Shown here: piece after piece, positions 12,002 through 23,084 of the stretch
Numbering within the stretch: the first letter of the stretch is position 1
How the letters are laid out: each line of letters begins with the position of its first letter
Origin: Phytophthora sp. 'mugwort'
Taxonomy: Eukaryota; Oomycota; Peronosporomycetes; Peronosporales; Peronosporaceae
DNA: 64,000 nucleotides
Assembly (NCBI GenBank): GCA_033558025.1
Contig: JAUCEF010000012.1
Span: forward strand, 2,976,001-3,040,000
Direction: 5' to 3'
Notes under the pieces: model-generated
Database searches by the model: none
Told to the model about the DNA's origin: nothing
The model's input: the letters and a program-made list of their open reading frames with translations, nothing else
Program-made: the position numbers and the translations under genes

Positions 12002-13171
12002 GCGGAGGTCGTAGTGGAAGCCACCGAGGAGATGCGTGAGGTCATGGAGTCGATGGCTACCTCCGACACGGCCCTAGCCCCTTCCCGTGTTTGGAAGGGG
12101 GCGGTCGCGTACCTTCGTCGTAAGCACGGCGCTGACGCAAGCCTCCGCTATATGCCTCGTCAGACGGCCGTGTCGTTCATCTAAAACTTGCGGGAAGAGC
12201 TGACGGGTGGTGACGTTTTTCGTGCTATCGAGATGGAGCCTACGGTATTTGTGTCTCCAAATGATGAACGACCGTTTTTGCAATTTCACTACGTATACGC
12301 GAAGGCTGGTACAATGAAGCGCATGATTGGATTTGCCCACCCCGACCTGCTTCGTCTGCTCAAGTATCCCAAGAATCCGCTTTTTATCTACTACACGCTC
12401 AAGGTTTGTCCGAAGCCGTTTTCCCAGCTCGCTATTGTAATGGGCTACGATCCCGCCTACGATCTCTACCTGCCCATCTTCTACGTGCTGCTTCCAGACA
12501 AGCACCAAGGAACGTACTGGCACCTACTGGACAATGTCATCATGCAATGTGACCTCCAAATTGACCCTCGCTATGTCACTTGTGACTTTAAGCTTGGCCT
12601 ATTAGGCGCTGTACGCCAGCAATTCTCGGGTGTCCCTATCGTAGGATGCCTCTTCTACTGGAAGCAGGCGCTACGGCGCAAGTTGATTGACCTGCGCATT
12701 CCCACGGATACGGTAAGTCACGTCATGAGATCTGGCGTGATAGATGTGCTGACAGTCATTCCGCCTAATGAAATCGCCGAAAAGGGCATACCGTTCATCC
12801 GCAGTCGCATTGATGAGTCGGGTCACCGTGTCAAATGGGACACGCTCTGGCGCTACTTCAACCGTACATGGATGCACAATTATGATCCAGCGATGTGAAA
12901 CGTCAATAGGATTGCGGAGGCCATCGATATCGTAAACCGCACGAACAATGCGCTCGAGCGGTTCAACAGAGACCTCAACGAGTCTTTCACCTCGCCTCAT
13001 CCTAATTTACTAGCGTTTATGGCTGTGATAAAGGAGAAGTCGAAGAGCTACGTCGATCTTATTGAGGACATCCGACACAACTGCCAACGATCCCCAGAGC
13101 ACGGCAACCTCGTCAGCGTGTCGATACTTAGCGAGTATCACCGCTTTTGTGAAGATCTGGAACAAGACTAG
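12002..13171 (+). pseudogene. MULE C: Mutator-like transposase with two in-frame stops
   Basis: A single frame covers the whole relic, broken only by TAA 12182-12184 and TGA 12896-12898. It ends at TAG 13169-13171. The MULE core is clear: LFIYYTLKVCPKPFSQLAI, then LPIFYVLLPDKHQGTYWHLL, a middle Asp segment (VTCDFKLGLLGAV) and VGCLFYWKQALRRKL. The C-terminal NNALERFNRDLNESF is also typical. In the related transposase at 59.4 kb the first block reads FVDGTFRWVPKPF, so here the first catalytic Asp appears changed to Tyr. It is therefore inactive on two counts. No SWIM finger is seen at the end. Confidence 0.75.
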
Positions 13172-13338
13172 TACGCTTGTACAATCAGCAAAACGCTGCT
13201 AGAGTTTTGATTAAACCATTTACGGTAATAAACAAACTCTGAATTCTGTCCCAAATTTGTCCCGAACAGGCTGCTCCCAAATATGCGCCCAACGCCTCGT
13301 TCCCTAAAACGTCCCCAAAACTCGACTAAAATTACTCC

Positions 13339-13355
13339 GGGGGGGGGGGGGGGGG
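13339..13355. repeat. 17-base G run
   Basis: An uninterrupted run of 17 G residues. Similar but shorter G or C runs occur at about 1187, 9646, 19661 and 30714. Run length in assemblies of such tracts is unreliable. Confidence 0.8.
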
Positions 13356-13360
13356 TATTA

Positions 13361-13433
13361 TGTCCCAAAACCGTGCCCAAGACCTTGATGCATTTGGGAA
13401 AAAATTGGGTTTGGGCGAGTGTTTTGGGACACA
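13361..13433. repeat. Small inverted-repeat (MITE-like) element
   Basis: TGTCCCAAAACCGTGCCCAA at 13361-13380 is an imperfect inverted match to the sequence ending GAGTGTTTTGGGACACA at about 13409-13433. The same words recur at about 13248-13320 and 11606-11740. It probably belongs to a short non-autonomous DNA transposon family. Confidence 0.5.
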
Positions 13434-14962
13434 TTCTCAGCTACCTCTGCCGGTGTCAATAGGCTCGTTTGTGGTGGTCGCTGAGCCTGCGTGAGAATGA
13501 CGAAGGCCATGACCACGGACCCGACTGCTTCGCATACAAGAGCTACCGCCACTTGTTGGAGGTGTTCAGCGGCATGGTGCTGATGTTGCCGCACAATGAC
13601 TTCGAGATGGCGCTTATCGCTTTCAAACGGAGCTCTCGAGTCGTGATGTACGCTGTACGTGGGTTCGGAGCCCATTTCGGCTATCCACTCGGTGAGGCTC
13701 CAATTTGTCTGTGGATGAGCACTAATCCACACGCATGCGCCGAAACTACCGCTAGCTTTGACACACGCTATCGCAGTCTATGCTTAGGTTAAGAAGCAGA
13801 AACAGCCTACTCTTATTTAGCATCGTTAGCAAGCACCTTTCGAAAGTGGGAGCATGTTTCAGTAAATTAGGCCGTGTACCCACATGTTCTAGACAGCTTG
13901 CTGAGACTTGGTGCGGTGCCAGCTTCCGGACTGTCGGCGCTGAACCGCACTGACCACATTGTGTGTATTGGACATGCCTATATGTTGTAGTCTAGGTAGT
14001 AATCAACTTGATAGATCGGTCAAGTAATGGTAGTTGAAGTTATCAGAGTGCTTGCTCAGCTGGTACCAATATATCTTTGCAGCATAATCTGCGAGGTAAA
14101 CATCAGCGGCGACCATGCAGACTCCATAGCAGCAGCAGAGATAATAAAGTCCCAAATGAACTCACTTTCCAAAACAACTCAAGTAGTGTGCCTTTCCCGA
14201 CTTCGGCCAATACTGTAGGTCCTTCGCAAGAGAGTTAGGGTTTAGTGTATGATTTGTCGAGCCACGGGAGCAGCTAACTACAGGTAGCTAATCTTAGCGA
14301 CAGGCAGTGTCTACACAAACACTGCGCAAATGCTGTGCGTCATTCTGTAAGAGAGGTCGATATTAACGCTTGTGGACTACATCATTCAGCAAGATACCGC
14401 GGAGCTGCTTCTGCTTTACGGTCGTTGCTGTGCGCATGTGCGCCGGACCCACGCCCGCCGGAAGGAGAGCCGCACGCGCAACCGCTGGTGTGCATGAGAA
14501 TGAGCGCCGACGAGAGCGCTGTGGTCGTGAGCAGCATCGACAACGCGCGGTAAACGGTGAGATTGGTGTCCTGCAGGCGATCGACTTGTGCAGGTAGCGC
14601 ATGCAGTACAGCAACATGACCACGTCTCTAAGAATACTCAAATTAAGGTGCTACGCGGTTGGCCGCATGGACAGCGTCGATCCAGCGGTGACGAAGCGGT
14701 CACGATGGGTCGCAGCGTGGACCACCCACAACACGAAATTGCGCACCCCGCGTCGCGGCGAACGCTCGTCGTGGGCTTGGGGGTCGCTGGGCCTAGAAAA
14801 GTAAATACAGTCAAAGAGGTTGTTTTTCTAACAAGTGTTTGGAGTGCTAGGAGAGGCGGAGGCGGTACAGTTAGCAGTTGCAGCGTGAACGGGTCCTCGG
14901 ACGTCGTGCCTGGCATCGAGGCGTGCATTTGTGCTAACTGTGTGGCTGCTAGTATCTGTAAC
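13434..14962. other. Anonymous DNA
   Basis: Several open frames of 60-140 codons overlap on both strands (for example 13469-13792 + and 14588-14998 +). None shows a motif I recognise. I see no supported gene. Confidence 0.4.
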
Positions 14963-15127
14963 AGTAGTTCTGAATCCGTTCGAGTAAAATTCGAGTAAAT
15001 CTGTAGCTGGTCGAGTTAATGGTGGAGTTTAGATTCAGAACTACTCGAAGGGAATCAAACTACTCGAATAGGATTGATTAACTCGAACGGACTCAGAATT
15101 ACTCGAATGGATTCAAACTTACTCGAT
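14963..15127. repeat. About 20-bp minisatellite with an inverted outer copy
   Basis: On the minus strand, about five imperfect copies of a unit of the form TTCGAGTAGTTCTGAATCCN run from 15127 to 15031. A similar unit lies in the opposite orientation at 14963-14998 (GTAGTTCTGAATCCGTTCGA). The array could pair with the outer copy as a hairpin. It overlaps the end of the anonymous minus-strand frame at 15371-15099. Confidence 0.65.
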
Positions 15128-16700
15128 CACGCTTTTGAGCCCGGTAGCACAGCACAAAAAACGCTTCTAGAAGTTTATGGATAAGCTCCTCGGGATAGAG
15201 GGCTTTGGTTGTCGTGAGTGTAGGGAGAAGGTGAATGTATGCATCGATAGATGTGGCTAGCAGCCTAATAATCTCAGTAGTACGGGCGTACTTGCGAAGT
15301 TGCCTGTTGAAGAGGGCAGCAAATCGATATTTCAAAAGCTGATGCGATCGTTCGTGTGCCCCTGACTCCATTCCCTAGTGTGTGATCGTTTCAAAATGCG
15401 GCGCGGGCTGATGAGCATTGAGCACGTCGGTCACGGATTCGCTCAGGCTCCAGAACGGTGGTGACGGGAGCTGAAGCTTCATTTTGCAGCATCTGGAGAG
15501 CCGCAGGTGCCTTCCGGGAGGCACAACAGCTCCCAGGTGTCTTGCATGGGGTGCAGCGTGCCACCAAGGTGAGGTATAGCTTCCACGTCAGCCTGCGAGT
15601 CTGGGTAGGGGTTTTGAGGCCGGTGGTGCGTCGAGGTGCTGGCAGCGGGCCCCGGCAGCGACTATGGGATCTCTTTCTTAGAAGGCTGCACGGCGGATAC
15701 CCAGGCAAGCTCAAATGTTGCGGTCGAGGGAAGTTCAGCCATTGCAGACGTCGTGATGTTTAGTACGGGCACTGGTTGAAGTTGGAGGAAAACTTTAATG
15801 TAGGAGCTCCAGTTGTCTTATTCTGAACGAGAGGTAGACATAAATGTATGCTTTTGGTCAGTAAAAAGCTAGTAGACAGGTGGACCTTTGCTACATCGAT
15901 GTCCATTTTCGACTTCATGCACACTCGCCCGCCTTTGTAAACGGATATGTTTCAGTATGGTAGGTGCCTGTAGCTAAGATTAGCTGCCTGTCGTTAGCTG
16001 CTCCCGTCTTTTGTGCAGGATTAAGTGCATTTGCCTTTTTTTTTTTCCAAAATGACTGTTGGAGAATCTAGTAGCACCGATTTAGACTAAGGATCACCTT
16101 TTAAGGAATTTAGGACCGAATGACCACATTTTATCGGTTTTGTAGTGTAGTGATAAGTTGCCAAAGTTATTATTCTCAGAAATGAAATAAATACCTGAAT
16201 ACTAGTACATGTAAACCACACCTATTATAATAGCATGTAAGAAACAATTCCATCGACGGTCCAATAACGCATCACCCCTTTCGGATGGTACTTCGCGGCC
16301 TTATTTAGTCTGCAAGCTAGTTAGGAGCTCTTTCTGTTGTATGTTGATTATAAATAATCGCCAATACCGACACTACATGACTGTACTGTACTGTTGCCTC
16401 GGACGGCAAGACGTATTAATTCTTGAGCGAGAAGCTTGCTGACGGACACAGTGGCACGTGCATGTATGTACTACTAGTAGACTACAGTAGTACTTAAGTA
16501 GGCAATGTACATGTACACGAAGATGACACTCAAAGTTTATTAGCAGGCTAAACATGAGGAAATGCCATAAACACTAGTAGGAATGGGGGGCAACACTGCA
16601 TGTGCGAGACCAGCACTTTACCGAGACAGGGCATGGACCTGTCTGTGGCACAGTGAGCAGACAGAGAGTGCAGACAGTCTCGTCCGCTCGCCAATCGTGT
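15128..16700. other. Anonymous DNA, one unrecognised minus-strand frame
   Basis: The minus-strand frame 15371-15099 encodes a 90-residue, mostly helical sequence with Leu-rich segments, ending inside the minisatellite. No family is recognised. The rest, especially 15770-16650, is AT-rich with short frames only. Confidence 0.35.
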
Positions 16701-16701
16701 C

Positions 16702-17610
16702 GTGGCCCAAGAAATAAGACTACCTGGTAGTGTTTCCGGTGGTCACTTTGAAATAAATCCCCCCTCTCTCACAGACCACATTTGGAAGGCCGCACCGGAG
16801 CCCGTGGAGCCCCTGCTGGACAAGACGCCCATGCTGGACCAGGCACCTACGACCCCGTGCTGGGCCAGATGCCGGAGGAGCACTGCTGGGCGAAGATCTC
16901 GTGCTGGACCAGGATCTCATGAAGCCGGTGAAGCCCCTGCTGGACAAGATGCCCCCAGGAGCCGGAGACCCCCGTGCTGGACAGGATGTCAGAGGAGCCC
17001 TACTGACCAGGAGCCCCTGCTGGGCCAGGAGTTCATGAATCCCGCGGAGACAATGCTGGAGCAGGATCCCATGAATCCTATACGCCTCGCTGGACCAGGA
17101 GATCGAGAAGCACGCGCTGGACTCTCCAGGGCGTCGGTCGCGCGTGCCGAGCGCCAGCCACTGCTGTCGGGCGCAGCCGCCATAAGTGTTCGCGCATCTT
17201 GCCGAGCGCGCGTCGCTTCCCTGCGGCCTGCTATTGCAGTGGATTTCGTCATCCGTGGCGCTGGTCGACCGCCGCAGACGCAGACGCAGCCGCCGTACCC
17301 GCCCGCGCCCTTCCACCACCAGCAGCGCCGAGGCCAAGCCGCCGCCAAGCGCGGCCTGCAGCAACCCGACGTCTAGGAGCTACCGTCCCGCGCGCGTACC
17401 GAGTCGGTCGCCAAGACGCTGCAGCGTGCCTGGTTCGCCATGCGTTTTTTGGATTGGCCTTCCTCAAGGCGCACGAGCTGCGGTTCGCGGGGTTGGGCGT
17501 GCTGCACGCCGTGGTGCAGCTGTGCGAGTTGCTGGGTCCCTACACGTTCTTCCGGGGCGTGTTGCTGCCGCAGAAGGAATAAGACCAGGAGGATCAAGAC
17601 GAGAGTGAGA
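16702..17610 (+). other. GC-rich segment with degenerate PLLDK/MLDQ-type repeats, unrecognised
   Basis: This block is much richer in GC than its neighbours. In one frame (16702-17376) it encodes repeated Pro/Leu/Asp phrases such as EPVEPLLDKTPMLDQ and EPLLGQEFMNP, with frame drift between copies. In another frame (to TAA 17580-17582) the end is hydrophobic (LGVLHAVVQLCELLGPYTFF) and could be a membrane segment. No ATG-led gene covers both. It may be a frameshifted gene with a repetitive N-terminal part or captured genomic DNA; function is unknown. Confidence 0.3.
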
Positions 17611-17779
17611 CGAGACGCTAGTTGTTATCTCTAATATCACCTTAGTGACTGGTGTTCATTCCATGTGTAGCGCTTGACCATCGACTCTCGGGCGTCCTGC
17701 CGGCTCCGTTCTTGCTTGCACCTGTTTGCGCTTGTTGGCTCCTCGGTAGAAAAGCGTCCCCCTGTCAGTGGCAGCGATA

Positions 17780-19490
17780 CTACCAACGGCGCCGAGGGCA
17801 AAGAGTAGATGGGCACATGAACCGTGCTTCATGTTGAAGCGCAGGGGCAATACCGAGCTTGGGTATCCCCCTCCCATCCACAAGGTGGCATGTCCATGCG
17901 TTCCATCCTGGCTGTCTGGAAGTTGAGCTGCGCAGTGACGGGGAAGTGTTCGCGTGATCGGCGCTCCAGGACATCAAACACGCGAGTGGCAGGAAGTGCC
18001 GTGACACGGATGGAGTTGGTCGTGCTCTGCGTCGGCGCATCGGCAAGGAGCGATGCTGTGCTTCCGCGCTGGAACACCTTCTCGTACAGAAGTCCATCGC
18101 GAGTCCGAGCCCGAGCACCTCTGGCGAGACGGTCCGAGAAAGTGGTCGCCGTTGCAAACGGCTTCGCACGCACACTCTCACCACCACAGAGGACCATTAA
18201 CTGGTCAACCAGTGCGCCCACCTTCAGCCGCCGACGCATAGTGACGTCGCGCTTGATCGCCGCATTGAACGTCTTGCACGGGTCATTCGTGGTGGCATAT
18301 CCACTGGCCGTGTGGAAGCATTGCCACCGCCATACTCTCTCGTTCAGCCATACTTTCTCGAAGTACGCCACAACTCAACAAAGTTGTGCCCAGTGCCCCC
18401 AAACTGCCTTCACCTCTGTAAGCTTCTCGTTGAACCCACGCTCGCTGCTCGTAAAATGCAGCTCTGTAAGCTTCTCGTTGAACCCAAGCTCGCTGTTCGT
18501 AAAATGCAGCTCTGTAAGCTTCTCGTTGAACTCACGCTCGATGCTCGTAAAATGCAGCTCGTGTAGATGGCGCAATACCATTGCAGCAACGTTTGCCTCT
18601 AAGCAGCGCGGCTTTTCGTACACTTTTTTCGCAACATGAAAAAAGCACATCAGAAAGCGAAACGTGCTGTTGTTGCCGAAGGCGTTTTGCACCGCGTTCC
18701 ACTGCGCTAAATCGGCATCTCCCATGGCATACTGCACGCACAGGTCCTTGCCAGTCACCAGATGATACAGACGGCGCAAACTTGAGAGCACCTCTGTGTA
18801 TTGTTCCGGCGTCTCTTGTGAGACAACAAAACCAGCAACAAGATGGAATTGCGGGCTCTATCGGACACGCCGACCACCAATACTGGGTATCCAACCTGCG
18901 AGAGCTTGTAGGTAGCATCGATATGCAGGATAAAAGACGCTGGATCGCGGTCTGCATTCCGCAGCAGCTTCTTCGTGGTCATGCCGACGACGAACGGATC
19001 TTGATCGGTACCGTTATCGACAATGGGCCTCCCTTCGGCGTCATGGCGCCACAAAAATGTAAATGCGGCCAACTCCTCTTCCTGCCCGGTGCAGCCAGCA
19101 TCTCGGATTTTGAGGCGGACATCCTTAAGCAGGTGGCTGCCCCCCAGCGTGCCGACCACACAGCTGTGGACGAATCGCTGCACCGTTGCCGTGGCGGCGT
19201 GAAAGCTTCGTCCAGGTTGAACTGGCGCATGAGCCCGTGCCACACTCGCAGCGGGCGAAGGCCCTGTCGGGCCCAGTCGCGAGCCACGTCCTTCATCGCT
19301 AAGTCAACTTTGGCTTCGCCGATGAGTGAAGTGGAGAAAGATGGGCGTGCAGCTCGTCGACATTTGCCACATTTAGCATGCTGCATGTCCTTAACTCCGT
19401 CGCCAAGGGCAAGCTGCACCAGGCGTCCGCGCTTTGCATGCACAGCTACAGCGTAGGAGCAGCGTGCGCATCGAGTGGGGCGCTGCAACT
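17780..19490 (-). pseudogene. MULE D: decayed Mutator-like transposase
   Basis: Read on the minus strand. The N-terminal part, with CARCS and KCGKCRRAAR (possible zinc ligands), is at 19488-19190. The DDE core follows with GTDQDPFVVGM and LHIDATYKLSQVGYPV (about 19050-18860), then MCFFHVAKKVYEKPR (about 18660-18600). A tandemly repeated stretch comes next (18561-18418). SGYATTNDPCKTFNAAIK (about 18310-18250) is the late MULE signature. A SWIM-like CPC...SCAHLLFAL ends it at about 17850-17790, in two frames. At least three frame changes make it non-functional. It is a relative of MULE A. Confidence 0.75.
18418..18561 (-). repeat. Three tandem 48-bp units inside MULE D
   Basis: Units start at 18418, 18466 and 18514 and differ by a few bases. 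On the minus strand they encode three 16-residue repeats of the form LHFTSSERGFNEKLTE. The period is a multiple of three, so the expansion kept the reading frame of the transposase. Confidence 0.9.
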
Positions 19491-20202
19491 GTGCAAATGC
19501 AGCATTGGCCCAGGTCGCTCTTGCTAATTGTGAAGCTCTTGAACGTCTCCAGCAGCATATCAGCGTCCCCGCGGGGGAGCGCGATAGCGAGGTTGACCCA
19601 GGGAAGATAGCGAGGCATGGCGTCGGCAGGTAAGTGGTTGGTAGCTTGGTTGGATGAAGGGGGGGGGGGGCAAAGGGCGCTTCGATCAGATCTCCTGTTT
19701 CTATTGGATAACAGTTGATAAATGAAGCCTATGGATTGACCAATATTGGACTTAGTGCGGAGATTTCTTTGCCGTGCGGGCCAGCGATTGGTGGTATTGA
19801 GGAGGCTCATTGAGTGGTGGCCGGGATAGCACAGTGCTCGACGGATTTAAAAGTGCTGGTAGTACAGCTTGAGTGCTGGTCGGGTAGAGTTTGGTGTCGA
19901 GAGTAGGTCCTCGCTAAACATCAGGAACAGATTCGATGCTTTAACCGGGTGGTGTGGTCGAATTTCACCTACCTAAGTAGTACTACAGTTATTATCTACT
20001 TTTGCGGGTGCCTGCTCGATAATACATGTATGTATATTATCCACACTGTGCACGCGAGTTTCTGTGTCACTGGATCAACGTTTCGATGTTTTGTTTAAAT
20101 CACATCAAGTTTATTGTTCTGTTTCATGTCCTCATACTCTATAGGCCTTCAGTCGACCAACAGGACTACAATCTACAATCAAGGACGCCCTAGTCTTCCC
20201 CT
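19491..20202. other. 3' flank of PG2, no gene
   Basis: No supported coding frame. It contains a run of about nine G residues at 19661-19670 and AT-rich DNA downstream of the PG2 stop codon. Confidence 0.4.
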
Positions 20203-21326
20203 CTAAACGGCAACGCCATTAGGCAAACCTTTCAGGTTACCCTTAGCCGCAGCCTTCACCTGGATACCCGAGAACTTCCAGGCTGATACAGCGCTCGGAT
20301 TCACGTTGATGTCGTACAGGTTCGTGGCAGTACCCGTGAGACCCGAGACGGTAACACCCGTAATCTGTGCCTGGCTCGTAGCAGTACCTGTGTAGCCGCC
20401 CATGGGCTTGCTGTAGTCCGAGTGGACCACAATAGCGTTCCTCACGTTCGACAGCGTGTTATCGATGAATTTGACGTTCGAAACGAGGCCCTTGAGACCC
20501 ATGATGGTCTTGATGCGGAGACCGTTGTCACTATCATGGATGTGGTTGCTCTGAACCGTAAGACCCGACACCGTGGTAGTTCGGTCAACCGCGTTACCAC
20601 CAAGAGAGCCAACCGAGATGCCGTGGCTGTTGTAGCAGTGGTTATTGGTGAAGAACGTGTTGGTGCTCGACTGCATGGCGAGACAGTCGTCTTGGTTATA
20701 GATCGTGTTGCCCGTAATAGTAATGTGGTCGTTGCAGCTCAGGTCGAAGCCGTCCGTGTTGGTCGCAACACCATTGCAAGCCCTCGAGTCGAGTGTGAGG
20801 CCAGACAGAGTCGTGTACATTGAGTCAACAACACTGAACGTGCGGTATGGCGCGTTCAGGATAGTGAAGCCCGAGATAGTTGAGTGAATCACTTTGTGCA
20901 CCTGGAAGAACACTGGGCGGGTAATTTGCTGACCCTGTTTCCAGTACCAGGGGCCGTTGCCATCAAGCTTGCCGTTGCCCTTAACTGTGACTTCAGTTCC
21001 GCTTAGAGTCACGAGAGGTCCATTCCACTTGAGAGCTCCGAAGGTGGTGGTGCCGGTGAACTGTATGGTGGCTCCGTTCTAGCCCTGCTCAGATCCAGCG
21101 TCACACCAGCAGGGACACTCAGAGGTCCGATGGTGATGGTGCCGCACTGCGAAATATCGGTGCCCTTCTTGTACGTGCCGGTGAGATTACAGGTGCCGGT
21201 GCCGTGTTGCTGTGGCTGCTGAAGTGGGTAACCACCGCCTTTAGCTTCTTGACGCAGCATGGACGAACCGTTTACGGCGGCGACGATGAACGCGAAAGCA
21301 GCGATTGCGGCGTAGGTGAGCTTCAT
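20203..21326 (-). pseudogene. PG2: GH28 polygalacturonase with a single frameshift
   Basis: The gene starts at ATG 21326-21324 with a signal peptide and a SSMLRQEAK segment. It reads a normal GH28 N-terminus (CNLTGTYKKGTDIS) up to LDLSRA, then shifts frame at about 21080, where one base is missing relative to its paralogues. From about 21012 the correct frame resumes to the stop at 20203-20205. It carries NTDGFD, QDDCLAMQSS, the His motif (NSHGISVGSLGG) and RIKT. All catalytic motifs are intact downstream of the shift, so the break is recent or a sequence error. A good oomycete-type start-site element lies just upstream. Confidence 0.9.
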
Positions 21327-21378
21327 TCCTGGGTTTGGAGGGTAGCTTGGTGGTTGTAGAGGATGCGCTCCACTATAA

Positions 21379-21396
21379 GCAAATTAGAAAGTGAGG
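21379..21396 (-). promoter_or_regulatory. Oomycete-type Inr/FPR start-site element of PG2
   Basis: On the minus strand the sequence reads CCTCACTTTCTAATTTGC, about 50-70 bases before the PG2 ATG. It fits the known oomycete core promoter, an initiator followed by a flanking CAWTTT-like block. Near-identical elements precede PG3, PG4 and PG5. Confidence 0.65.
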
Positions 21397-21399
21397 GAC

Positions 21400-22300
21400 T
21401 GATCGGGGCTCCTCTTGAGTAAATTTCGTTCGGTGTTTGATGCCGCTGTGGTACCTTCTCATGACGTTGCTTGGCACTGTACGAATCTTGCTCGCGTCAC
21501 AACCACAAACGACTTTACTATGGTGCAAATGCGTGCTGTCGAGTTGAGCCCGTATGGCGTGCTTGTCTCCAAATGCGGACGCATTCAGCTCAGATTTGTT
21601 TATACCAGTACTCATTACGAAGTTCTGCTACACTGCTGTCCTGGATCTACTTGCGCTGATCCTTCGAGATGTGTACTGCAAACTGTGAATACATACAGTT
21701 GCCATTGGTTATTTCTAGCAGCAAGTGTTTTTGCGGAACCGGCACCATCTCAATTCGATCGTGGTCGTAGGCTCGACGAAAAGCAGACACTTTCAAGGTT
21801 TAACGTGCGCTTGCAGGCAGAAACATACCTATACAAGTACAGTAGTAGAATTTCCTTGCAAAGTCCACTTGGAGCAGGACAGGGCCAATCAGTAATTTGC
21901 TAGAGTAACAACCACGGGGTATTTACAACCAGTTGTGTACCTTATGCTACTACATATACAACAAAGTTGTCTGCAATACTGCCTTCATTGTACGACCCTG
22001 TGAGGGGCAACCCCACGATATGATCTTGAACCGTTCTTCCTTGCGTTATCGCGCAACAGAGCGACAATCGACGAAGATTTTGTTTACCGTGCTGTACCGG
22101 TTGCTCGCGCATGTATAGTATCACTCTATTTATTGTAGAGCTATGTAGACCACCGGTATGCCAATATTGTGCCTTGCAAGTGTTTTGTCGTTTTGAGTTA
22201 TTGGCTTACTCGAACTATATACGAGATCGAATTAAATTGGAAGCACTTATTGTGCTTTGCAATGCGTTTGTCGTTTTCACTTGGCGCTGTGGTTGATTTA
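21400..22300. other. Anonymous DNA upstream of PG2
   Basis: A plus-strand frame at 21415-21903 has no recognised domain and partly overlaps the PG2 promoter. The rest is AT-rich. No gene is supported. Confidence 0.35.
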
Positions 22301-22304
22301 TAAT

Positions 22305-22950
22305 ATCTGGAGCTCGATATAAATAACAATTGTGAAAAAGACAGTGCAATTCGACTAGATTATATATCACAAGCCCTGATTTAGATCCCGATTTATTCTA
22401 TCTGCCATCGATTGGGGGGTTGAAAACGCAATTCTGGCCGATTTATTATATATAACTCCACTTCTCGGTCTGTCCGACAAAATATGCACCTTTACATACT
22501 AAGAGTTGTACGAACGTGCCAACAACACTCGGACAGAGAAGTTGGTGGATGCAGATCATCATCGAGCTAATTTTGCATCAGTTTCCAACAAACTTGTTCG
22601 TGCACAAGTGCACTATGCACTCTCAAGACTTTAGGTGGCGAGCCGTTTTCTTATGCACGTGTATGGCATTTGTATGTAGTACGTTAGTGATATATTTGGC
22701 CCCAATATACGAAGACTGCAGCGCTGGTACAACACTACGAACTTGAATTGTTTAACGATTCCTTTTCGACACCCATTTGCAAAAGGGCCAGTTCGAAACG
22801 TGACAGAGCTGAGAAGTGGTTGGTCGAGCGGCAGCAAGCATCTCTGAGCCATAATCATCAGCACCAGGATGCAGGGGCAGCTAGTACACACACAGATGAA
22901 GCTAAAGAGCCATCGCACGGCGCAAACAGAGCAATACTAGAGCATTAGCA
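22305..22950 (+). pseudogene. Tc1/IS630-like transposase relic, copy 1
   Basis: Bases 22607-22740 encode MHSQDFRWRAVFLCTCMAF, the helix-turn-helix start of a Tc1/mariner-like transposase, but in a degraded form that stops early. It shares the leading words (CTCGATATAAA-like at about 22313) and the HTH block with copy 2 about 0.8 kb to the right. No catalytic domain is seen. Confidence 0.5.
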
Positions 22951-23084
22951 GCCGGCGACATCTTGGCGCCCTTCAAGGGACTCACCGCCACCGAAGTGAT
23001 CGTTTTAGCAGACAAGGAATAGCGGACATACTACAAACTAGGCACGTTTTAGCTCCTTTCGCATGTATATGTCCTCGATTTATT

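Noticed and set aside
14963..15127. CRISPR-like array
   Set aside because: The units are directly adjacent with no spacers, and the genome is eukaryotic.
20203..21012. The 269-codon frame of PG2 as a separate short polygalacturonase
   Set aside because: Its apparent start is a GTG inside the conserved domain, and the missing N-terminus is present just upstream in another frame.
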